The notes under the pieces are model-generated. The model was not told where the DNA came from. It was given only the letters and a program-made list of their open reading frames with translations, and did no database searches. A stretch of 12,442 bases of DNA from Oxalobacteraceae bacterium UBA5157 (GTDB lineage: Bacteria > Pseudomonadota > Gammaproteobacteria > Burkholderiales > Burkholderiaceae_D): NCBI GenBank assembly GCA_002415335.1, contig DHXL01000053.1:10608-23049 (forward strand). Reading direction: 5' to 3'. How positions within the stretch are numbered: the first letter of the stretch is position 1; the number at the start of each line of letters is the position of its first letter. Shown piece by piece: positions 7,396-12,442 of this stretch. The translations under genes were made by a program, and so were the position numbers.

Positions 7396-8208
7396 TCAAT
7401 GCGTGGTCTGGCTTTGGGTCGTATCGCTGAGCCGGCCGAGAAAGCGCTGCGTGCGTTCTTCTTTCGGTGCGCGTAAAACTTGTGCCGGCGGCCCCTGCTC
7501 CACGATGCGACCGTGGTCCATGAATACCACCCGGTCGCACACGCTTTCTGCAAAGGCAATCTCATGCGTGACTATCAGCATGGTGGTGGGGCGCAGGGCA
7601 AGTTCGCGCATGACGGCCAGCACCTCACCCACCAGTTCGGGGTCGAGCGCGCTGGTGGGTTCGTCAAACAGAATGACTTCCGGCTGCATGGCAATAGTTC
7701 GTGCAATTGCAACGCGCTGCTGCTGCCCGCCTGACAGGCGCGCAGGGTGGCTATCAAGTTTTTGGCCCAAACCCACACCGCGCAATGACTGCGCCGCTTG
7801 CGCAAGCGCTTGCACGCGCGGCAGCTTGCGTACCGCCAGCAAGCCTTCGGCCACGTTGTCCAGCGCCGTCATGTGCGGCCACAAATTGAACGACTGAAAC
7901 ACCATGCCGATACGGCTGCGCTGAATGCGAATGGCGCGCTCCTGAAGCTTGTGCGCGGCACCGCTATCATCCAGTCGCTGGCCCAGCATTTCGTCACCCA
8001 GCCAGACCCGCCCCGCCGTGGGAGGTGAGAGCCAATTCAGGCAGCGAAGCAGCGTGGACTTGCCCGATCCCGAGGGCCCCAGAACGCTCACCACTTCACC
8101 CACCGAGACAGCCAGGTCCACATCGCTGAGCACGCGGTTGCCGCCGAGGTCTTTGCAAAGACCCTCACAACGAATCGCTATCGCGGTGTGGGGAGTTAGA
8201 TTGTTCAT
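7396..8208 (-). CDS. Polar amino acid-type ABC transporter ATP-binding protein
   Basis: A 270-residue ATPase of the GlnQ/HisP class, which powers import through the two permeases encoded just upstream. All motifs are intact: Walker A GPSGSGKST (44-52), Q-loop Gln105 (VFQSFNLWPH), signature LSGGQQQR (158-165), Walker B VILFDEP with Glu183, D-loop SALD, and switch His215 (VTHEI). NLWPHMTALDNV is typical of amino-acid importers. The 12-bp gap from the upstream permease stop and the common strand put it in the same operon. The short Ser/Thr/Gln-rich tail after residue 260 is not a known domain. The transporter class is secure; the cargo is not. Confidence 0.95.
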   Translation of the reverse strand: MNNLTPHTAIAIRCEGLCKDLGGNRVLSDVDLAVSVGEVVSVLGPSGSGKSTLLRCLNWLSPPTAGRVWLGDEMLGQRLDDSGAAHKLQERAIRIQRSRIGMVFQSFNLWPHMTALDNVAEGLLAVRKLPRVQALAQAAQSLRGVGLGQKLDSHPARLSGGQQQRVAIARTIAMQPEVILFDEPTSALDPELVGEVLAVMRELALRPTTMLIVTHEIAFAESVCDRVVFMDHGRIVEQGPPAQVLRAPKEERTQRFLGRLSDTTQSQTTH

Positions 8209-8220
8209 GTGAGTTGAAGG

Positions 8221-8883
8221 TCAGGTGGCGACTATGGTGTGCGCAGTCAGACGCAATTCCAGCCGGCGCGCTGCGGCGGCGCATACGGCGCTCAAGGCCC
8301 AATAGGTGAGTGCCACTGCTCCATAGATCTCTACCGGTGCATACGTATCAGCGACCGCTTCGCGGGCATGAAACATGAACTCCGGCACCGAAACCACTGC
8401 CAGCAAAGCGCTGTCTTTGAATAGGCCGATCAGCAAGCCTGCAAGCGGCGGTAGCATAGCCGGCACGGCTTGCGGCAGCAGCACGTGCACTGCGGTGCGC
8501 CATGGCGAAAGACCGATGGCACTGGCCGCTTCCACCTGCCCGGCAGGTACCGCCAGAATGGCCGCGCGCATCACCATTGCAAAGTAGGGCCCATAGTAAA
8601 TGGCCAGCGCACTCACCCCCACGGTTGCTGGCGACAGCGTTACGCCATACATGGGCAGCACATAAAAGAGGATGTAAATCAGAATCAGGAGCGGTAGGCC
8701 CAGACACAACGCTACGTAGGCCTCTGTAAGGGTGCGCAGTAGCAACGGACCACTGAGCTGCGCCAGGGTCACGGCGGCACCGATGGTCAAACCGGAAAGC
8801 GCCCCTGCAGCGCATATCCACAGGGTTTGCAGCAAGCCGTTGGCCAGGTCGGGAATGCGGTCAACAATGACAGACCATTCCAT
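8221..8883 (-). CDS. Amino acid-type ABC transporter permease (HisM/GlnP family), second permease
   Basis: A 220-residue inner-membrane protein with about five hydrophobic segments. The cytoplasmic EAA loop, which contacts the ATPase, is at about residues 118-138 (VEAASAIGLSPWRTAVHVLLPQ region) and is followed by the family-typical PPLAGLLIGLFKDSALLAVV. It starts with ATG at 8883, sharing one base with the TAA of the preceding permease (TAATG), so the two are probably coupled and form a heterodimeric pore. The ATPase gene follows after 12 bp. No truncation is seen. The imported compound cannot be deduced from the permease. Confidence 0.94.
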   Translation of the reverse strand: MEWSVIVDRIPDLANGLLQTLWICAAGALSGLTIGAAVTLAQLSGPLLLRTLTEAYVALCLGLPLLILIYILFYVLPMYGVTLSPATVGVSALAIYYGPYFAMVMRAAILAVPAGQVEAASAIGLSPWRTAVHVLLPQAVPAMLPPLAGLLIGLFKDSALLAVVSVPEFMFHAREAVADTYAPVEIYGAVALTYWALSAVCAAAARRLELRLTAHTIVAT

Positions 8884-9542
8884 TAGCGGCTCCCTGCTAT
8901 CAGTGGCGTATCACCCGTGTGCAGTCGCGCTTCCAGCCGACGTGTAAACACGATGATGGGCAGGATGATGAGCAAATAGCACAGTGCCACCACGGCAAGC
9001 ACCTCCTCCTGCCGGAAAGTGCGTGCGCTCACCATCTGGCCTGCATAGGCCAGCTCGGTAACGCCCACCACCGAGGCTAATGGGGTGGTCTTGAGCACGA
9101 TGGTGAATTCGTTCACAAAAGCGGGCAGGCAGGCACGCCAGACCTGCGGGCCGATGATGCGCCGCCAGGTGCGTACCGATCCCATGCCCAGCGCCAGCGC
9201 TGCTTCGCGCTGGCCTTGCGACACGACCAGCAGATTGGCCCGCAGAATCTCAGACACATAGGCGCCGCTGTTCAGTCCGATCGCCAGCACTGCGGCCAGT
9301 ATGGGGTGGCCCCCTGCACCGATAAGCGGCAACGAGAAAAAAAGTACAAAGAGCTGAACCAGCGCTGGCGTACCGCGCATCAGGCTCACATAAACGCGTG
9401 ACAGTGCGCGCAACGCCATCAGCGGGCTCAACCGCATCGAAAGCGCTACATGCCCCGCCACCGCACTGACCAGCAAGGCCAACACCGCCAGGCTCACCGT
9501 GTTGAGCAGGCCATCGAGCAGCAGGGGAAGGCTGTCCATCAT
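8883..9542 (-). CDS. Amino acid-type ABC transporter permease (HisQ/GlnP family), first permease
   Basis: A 219-residue inner-membrane permease. The N-terminal segment (LLDGLLNTVSLAVLALLVSAV) and RGTPALVQLFVLFF (56-69) are hallmarks of the His/Glu/Gln/Arg/opine permease family. The EAA loop is REAALALGMG (112-121), followed by WRRIIGPQVWRACLPAFVNEF, the LP..NEF pattern of the family. Two adjacent ATGs (9542 and 9539) are equally possible and no strong Shine-Dalgarno is visible. It lies 31 bp after a DUF1989 gene and overlaps the next permease by one base. Its presence with the second permease, the ATPase and the binding protein makes the importer complete. Confidence 0.94.
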   Translation of the reverse strand: MMDSLPLLLDGLLNTVSLAVLALLVSAVAGHVALSMRLSPLMALRALSRVYVSLMRGTPALVQLFVLFFSLPLIGAGGHPILAAVLAIGLNSGAYVSEILRANLLVVSQGQREAALALGMGSVRTWRRIIGPQVWRACLPAFVNEFTIVLKTTPLASVVGVTELAYAGQMVSARTFRQEEVLAVVALCYLLIILPIIVFTRRLEARLHTGDTPLIAGSR

Positions 9543-9573
9543 GGGCGGTCGTTCAGTGGGCGGTGCAGTCGCA

Positions 9574-10209
9574 TCACAACTCGGACAGGTCTTCTGCCGT
9601 ACTCAGCTCCAGCAGAGCAGGCCGGTCGTTGCCGGATAGGCCCGTGCAGCATGCGGCAACAATGAATGTGGTGTCGCGCAGGACCCGGAAAGTCACATGG
9701 TCACCTGCCTTTACCTTGTTAGGAAGCGGCTCCAGGCAGCCGTCTTGATGCAACTGCAAATGCATGAACAAATTCACGGGGTCCGGCATTCTGGGCGGGG
9801 CAATCTGCAAGCGTGCCATCTCACTGCGCACGGCTTCTTCACAGCCCTTCTGGCCTGCGTGCCCCACGCTTTCCAGGTATGCGGTTGTCGAGGCTGGCAT
9901 CAGCAGGTCGTGGGTCTTGACGGTGTCTTTACCCAGAACCATCAAGGGCCGGCGGCGGTTGGTTACCAGACGCATGCCGGCGCTGAGCACATACGAGTTG
10001 CTGAACACACGCGTGTGGTGCACTGACAAAAACACATCGGGGTCGCCCTGTACAAAGCCATAGAGCGAAGCCACAGCGCCGCTGCCCAGCGCCGTGATTT
10101 TCAGTAGTTGCCCTTGCAGCACATCGATTGCACCGGCTGTGCCTGGCGCTACGGTGGTACTGCGTCGGGGCTGAGCTTTTCGCTCTACCGGGTTGATCAT
10201 CAACAACAT
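9574..10209 (-). CDS. DUF1989 protein, divergent type lacking the CPQD motif
   Basis: A 211-residue DUF1989 family member. It retains His100-Asp101 (KTHDLLMPAS), Cys123 (QKGCEEAVRSE), and a clear MPDPVNLFMH (141-150). Where the other two copies have CPQDI, it has AACCTGLSGND (Cys187-Cys188). The NC..NM.EG segment is also changed. This fits the known pattern of two dissimilar DUF1989 subunits encoded side by side (as in CgdA/CgdB), with this one as partner of the upstream copy; the pairing is inferred. The start at 10209 is supported by AAGGAAGG (10224-10217) with a 7-nt spacing, so it overlaps the upstream gene by 10 bp; an ATG at 10200 is the alternative. Residues 7-20 are basic with no signal peptide. 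Confidence 0.87.
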   Translation of the reverse strand: MLLMINPVERKAQPRRSTTVAPGTAGAIDVLQGQLLKITALGSGAVASLYGFVQGDPDVFLSVHHTRVFSNSYVLSAGMRLVTNRRRPLMVLGKDTVKTHDLLMPASTTAYLESVGHAGQKGCEEAVRSEMARLQIAPPRMPDPVNLFMHLQLHQDGCLEPLPNKVKAGDHVTFRVLRDTTFIVAACCTGLSGNDRPALLELSTAEDLSEL

Positions 10210-10859
10210 ACAAGTGCCTTCCTTAGCGAGTCAGGAAAGGAGCACCCGCCCCTTTCGGCCGGGGTGCAGATTTCCACTTCAATCGGCGTGACTCGCAGGC
10301 CATTGCCGGGGATGATGTCCTGCGGGCAGGACGATACGGCACACACCAGGTCACACAGCGCAAGCAGGGTGATGTAGTCCCCCGCCACGCTGGTGGGGTC
10401 GGTCACTTGCATGCGGCCGTCCGGGGTGACCGGCCCGTTTTGAAACAGGTTGAACGGGTCGGGAACCGCCTGCGGTGAAATGCCGAAGAGCGCCAGACCC
10501 TCATGCATATTGGCCAGACAGTTGCGGTGCCCGTCCACGTTGAAGTCCACGCTAAAGCGGGTGCTGTCACACGCTGGCACATTGGCGTCGTGAACCGCAA
10601 CTGTGTCTTCCAGCACCTGCAGCATTGGCCGCCCGCGGTTGGAAACCAGAGAATCTCCCACCTTGAAAAACAGCGATTGCAAAGCCCTGCGCGTGTGCAC
10701 CGGGCTGAGCTTCTCGGTGGTATCGGCATCGCAGACCGCCACAAAATCAGCGGCCTGCTGGCCCTCCACGTCAATGACCTTAACCGTTTGTCCGGCCCGA
10801 ACGGTGAAAGTCCGTCCATGGCCGGCGGGCACGCGAACCCTCTGAAGAGGTGAGTTCAT
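10200..10859 (-). CDS. DUF1989 protein (urea carboxylase-associated / carboxyguanidine deiminase-like), CPQD type
   Basis: A 219-residue DUF1989 protein. Seen in order: an N-terminal RVPAGHGRTFTVRAGQ strand region, His90-Asp91 (AVHDANVPA), Cys97, GHRNCLANMHEG (110-121, Cys114), PDPFNLFQN (133-141), and Cys178 in SSCPQDIIPGNG. These conserved His, Asp and Cys residues are the likely metal and catalytic site of the family. It starts 7 bp after the stop of the binding-protein gene, without an obvious Shine-Dalgarno, so translation is probably coupled. It overlaps the next DUF1989 gene by 10 bp, which argues for a heteromeric pair. No urea or guanidine carboxylase gene is in this window, so carboxyguanidine as substrate is only one possibility. 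The C-terminus is cysteine-rich (ends LVCC). Confidence 0.88.
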   Translation of the reverse strand: MNSPLQRVRVPAGHGRTFTVRAGQTVKVIDVEGQQAADFVAVCDADTTEKLSPVHTRRALQSLFFKVGDSLVSNRGRPMLQVLEDTVAVHDANVPACDSTRFSVDFNVDGHRNCLANMHEGLALFGISPQAVPDPFNLFQNGPVTPDGRMQVTDPTSVAGDYITLLALCDLVCAVSSCPQDIIPGNGLRVTPIEVEICTPAERGGCSFPDSLRKALVCC

Positions 10860-10866
10860 AGAAGAG

Positions 10867-11715
10867 TTATTGTTTGGGGATGAACTCGGTTTCTGGCACC
10901 ACCATCACGACGCCGAGTTGTGCTTTTTGCAAAGTGGCCAGCTCGCCCGACTTTTGCAGGCCGAGAATCACATCGCCAATTGCAGTAGCCAGTCGTGCGT
11001 CTTCAGGTCGGGTGGCCCAGGCCATCCACTGGCTCGCACCCAACTCGCCGGCCGCGCGCAGCTTGCCTGCGTTTTGTTGCATGGCTCCGCCCAGTACGGT
11101 GATGTCATCAAACACAAAATCACCGCGCTTGGACAGCAGCGCGCTGATGGTTTGCTCCACCGTATCGAGGCTGAGGATCTTGATAGGTGCCAGGCCTTTG
11201 GCGGCCAGCGCAGTGTTGAACTCTTTGAGTTGCTTTTCCGGTGCCGTGGTGGCTTTCACCAGTGCAGTGAGTCCGGACAGCGACTCCACGGTGGTGGCGG
11301 CTGGCACGCGTGTGTCGTCGAAGCGCGTCAGCACGCCGTTCACGCTCTTGGCAAAAGGCACGGTGAACTTCACGCGCTTGGCACGCTCGGCAGTCACATT
11401 CAGCGACGAGCCCACCACGTCAAACGACTTGGCCAGAAGACCCGGAATGATGCCGTTAAAAGCCATCTTCTGGTATTCCACCGTCACGCCGAGCTTCTTG
11501 CCGACAGCCTGCATGATAGCTGGCGTGTAGCCCACGATCTTGCCGCTCGCGTCGGTGTATTCAAAGGGCGCAAACGTGGGGTCAACGGCTACCGTCATCT
11601 TCCCGCTGGACTTGATATCGTCTAGTGTATCGGCGTGCGCAAGTGTGGGTGCCAATGCGAGACACATCACAACACTGGCGAAAAGTGCGGGTACCAGTTT
11701 CATATCTCGCTTCAT
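10867..11715 (-). CDS. Periplasmic substrate-binding protein of an amino acid-type ABC importer (SBP family 3)
   Basis: A 282-residue secreted protein, first gene of the minus-strand operon. A signal peptide with KR residues, a hydrophobic core (ALFASVVMCLALAP) and an AHA-D site near residue 28 leads to the mature start DTLDDIKSSGKMTVAVDPTF. Family-3 features are AFNGIIPGLLAKSFDVVGSSLNVTAERAKRV, with Arg111 at the position that pairs with the ligand carboxylate in HisJ-like proteins, and FVFDD (200-204), which supplies the ligand amine contact. The signature usually written GF[DE]x[DE] is GYTPA here (62-66), so its acidic residues are absent. The start at 11715 is chosen because GGAG (11725-11722) lies 6 nt upstream and the signal peptide follows at once; the open frame extends to 11829 but would bury it. 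An amino-acid-like or amidino ligand is likely. Confidence 0.93.
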   Translation of the reverse strand: MKRDMKLVPALFASVVMCLALAPTLAHADTLDDIKSSGKMTVAVDPTFAPFEYTDASGKIVGYTPAIMQAVGKKLGVTVEYQKMAFNGIIPGLLAKSFDVVGSSLNVTAERAKRVKFTVPFAKSVNGVLTRFDDTRVPAATTVESLSGLTALVKATTAPEKQLKEFNTALAAKGLAPIKILSLDTVEQTISALLSKRGDFVFDDITVLGGAMQQNAGKLRAAGELGASQWMAWATRPEDARLATAIGDVILGLQKSGELATLQKAQLGVVMVVPETEFIPKQ

Positions 11716-11812
11716 AGAAATCTCCAAAGTTGTTAAAAAGAAGGCCGCCATCTCAGAGCACTTGTGCAGGACGCAGTAAACGGCGCACGGTGCTAGCAAT
11801 ACAGACATTGTG

Positions 11813-11828
11813 TGAAATGCATATTTCA
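11813..11828. promoter_or_regulatory. Palindromic operator candidate 1 (proximal)
   Basis: TGAAATGCATATTTCA: perfect 6-bp arms (TGAAAT/ATTTCA) around a 4-bp centre. The same arms recur at 11841-11856, 28 bp away centre to centre. It lies 97 bp upstream of the binding-protein start and overlaps a possible -10. The RpiR protein of the same operon is the natural candidate to bind it. Confidence 0.6.
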
Positions 11829-11861
11829 TGCCAAGTTATATGAAATGCCAATTTCAGGCAA
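11823..11861 (-). promoter_or_regulatory. Candidate promoter of the transporter/DUF1989 operon
   Basis: Two overlapping readings on the minus strand: TTGCCT (11861-11856) with TATAAC (11840-11835), 15-bp spacer, or TTGGCA (11851-11846) with TGAAAT (11828-11823), 17-bp spacer. Either places a palindrome between or on the promoter boxes and leaves a leader of about 100 nt before the start codon. Confidence 0.4.
11841..11856. promoter_or_regulatory. Palindromic operator candidate 2 (distal)
   Basis: TGAAATGCCAATTTCA: the same 6-bp arms as the proximal site with a different 4-bp centre (GCCA). In the first promoter reading it fills the spacer between -35 and -10. Identical arms and differing centres suggest selection for protein binding rather than simple duplication. 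Confidence 0.6.
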
Positions 11862-12334
11862 GTTTACGGACGCGCTTCCATGGCTGCATGCTTCCCACGG
11901 TTGAAACTGTGTAGCTCAACAATGTGATGGTGATGGGTGTAAGCACTATTTACGTGCCACTCTGCACAGATTCAGTGCGTGTTGAGGTACCGAGGCGCAA
12001 AGTGCATCTTTTTGCGCGCGCGCGCCAAAGCACTGCGCGGTAAGGCAGACAATACTTGCAGACCTGTTGGCGCCGATCCACTTTCGGCCCATGTGCCGGG
12101 ATTCGGCTGACCCGTGCACTAGCCTTGCGAACCGTTGCCAGCATTGGGATTGCAAGGATTTAGCCTGGGTCAGTCCATAGTCGACACGTGAGTCAATTCC
12201 TGACTGGCCGCAACACACGGTTGATCAAAACCATGGGACATAAGGAAAAATGGAAGATTGACTCAAAGCGGAAAACGGTGGAGGGTCGCTCTTGGCCGAT
12301 AGCCATCAAGTGGCGGCGTGGTGGTGCTTGAGTA
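11862..12334. other. Non-coding stretch without convincing genes
   Basis: No frame here has a recognisable protein or credible start signals. It contains an alternating GC run (12014-12025) between AGTGC and GCACT (12001-12034), a nested inverted repeat (12107-12173), a short inverted repeat AGTCA/TGACT (12191-12205), and a 32-codon frame (12233-12331) of unknown value. It separates the operon promoter from the IS-like end and may be decayed sequence or contain an uncharacterised structured RNA. Confidence 0.6.
12107..12173. repeat. Nested inverted repeat able to form a long hairpin
   Basis: Arms in mirror order: CTGACCC (12107-12113) with GGGTCAG (12167-12173), CTA (12119-12121) with TAG (12161-12163), and CCTTGC (12123-12128) with GCAAGG (12152-12157), around a 23-nt loop. 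The gaps between outer and inner arms are equal (9 nt each side). No U-tract follows on either strand, so it is not a typical intrinsic terminator. Confidence 0.5.
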
Positions 12335-12442
12335 GGTTCTGTCGCGTTAGCCACTGATGACCGTGATTCTGGCGGGGACGAACGCCAGTTTCTCAGACTG
12401 GACGGATTTGGCTGATTGAAATGATTTGAAATTGAGCATCGG
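12335..12442 (-). mobile_element. Probable end of an IS6-like insertion sequence (runs off the window)
   Basis: GGTTCTGTCGCG at 12335-12346 resembles the terminal inverted repeat of IS6-family elements (GGCTCTGTTGCAAA type). A transposase-like frame reading towards it ends 1 bp inside the adjoining sequence. The other end and any target-site duplication lie outside the window, so element size and identity cannot be judged. Confidence 0.45.
12347..12442 (-). CDS. C-terminal fragment of an IS6-like transposase (partial)
   Basis: The minus-strand frame enters at the right edge and ends with TAA at 12349-12347, giving 31 residues. It begins PMLNFKSFQSAKS, which resembles the segment RPMLGFKSF..A near the C-terminus of IS6-family DDE transposases. 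The remaining residues (VQSEKLAFVPARITVISG) do not match the usual GIE..HMI.KGQ ending, so this is either an unusual subgroup or a frame altered by a small deletion. The fragment lacks the catalytic DDE region, which would lie beyond the window. The stop codon almost touches the putative terminal repeat. Confidence 0.4.
   Translation of the reverse strand, partial: PMLNFKSFQSAKSVQSEKLAFVPARITVISG

Noticed and set aside
7356..7565. Upstream extension of the third DUF1989 frame into the ATPase gene.
   Set aside because: Family N-terminus and a good ribosome binding site support the start at 7355; the extension is a shadow of the ATPase coding sequence.
11716..11829. Upstream extension of the binding-protein frame to an ATG at 11829.
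   Set aside because: It would bury the signal peptide 38 residues inside, and the ATG abuts the palindromic operator. The internal ATG at 11715 has a good Shine-Dalgarno.
12107..12173. An integron attC site as explanation of the inverted repeat.
   Set aside because: The required GTTRRRY/RYYYAAC core sites are not at the ends and no integrase or cassette context is present.
11946..12218. A 90-codon minus-strand frame in the non-coding stretch.
   Set aside because: No recognisable family, no Shine-Dalgarno, odd composition (many Cys and Arg), and it covers an alternating GC run and the hairpin; most likely chance.
12233..12331. A 32-codon plus-strand frame (starts MGHKEKWKIDSK) just before the IS-like end.
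   Set aside because: Too short to judge, and no family recognised. It stops before the terminal repeat, so it is not an interrupted gene either.
11862..12334. A guanidine riboswitch, expected if the DUF1989 operon handles guanidine.
   Set aside because: I could not find the conserved core sequences of the guanidine-I (ykkC) class on the minus strand here or in the 100-nt leader.

Overview
This window looks like part of a chromosome or large replicon of a Gram-negative proteobacterium, most likely a betaproteobacterium of the Burkholderiales. That is an inference from the GC-rich coding sequence, the protein styles and the FCD-GntR and RpiR regulators; no rRNA or other marker gene is present. 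It holds two catabolic gene clusters that point towards each other, a 0.6 kb non-coding stretch, and what looks like the end of an insertion sequence at the right edge.

Left cluster (1-5639). A GntR-family regulator (cut by the left edge, minus strand) is transcribed away from a four-gene plus-strand operon across an AT-rich 150-bp spacer. The operon encodes an amidase-signature hydrolase, an Asp/Glu-racemase-superfamily enzyme with an arylmalonate-decarboxylase-like active site, a hydantoinase/dihydropyrimidinase, and an M20 peptidase-like amidohydrolase. The last three overlap (TGATG, then ATGA), so they are probably translationally coupled. Together they resemble a hydantoin- or ureide-type route: ring opening of a cyclic ureide or imide, hydrolysis of the linear product, a racemisation, isomerisation or decarboxylation step, and amide hydrolysis. 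The substrate cannot be read from the sequence.

Right cluster (11715-5647, minus strand). Transcription starts near a pair of identical-arm palindromes (TGAAAT-N4-ATTTCA) and runs through a periplasmic binding protein, two adjacent DUF1989 proteins, two polar-amino-acid-type ABC permeases, the ABC ATPase, a third DUF1989 protein, an RpiR/SIS-domain regulator and perhaps a 43-aa small ORF. DUF1989 proteins include the carboxyguanidine deiminase subunits (formerly urea carboxylase-associated proteins), but no biotin-dependent carboxylase lies in the window. The cluster therefore probably imports and processes a small guanidino, ureido or amino-acid-like compound, with the RpiR protein controlling its own operon through the paired palindromes.

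Right end (11862-12442). The stretch to 12334 has no convincing gene but contains nested inverted repeats that could fold into a long hairpin. From 12335 an IS6-like terminal sequence and the C-terminal codons of a transposase-like frame run off the window. The convergent clusters are separated by only 7 bp if the small ORF is real (142 bp otherwise), with no clear terminator seen.
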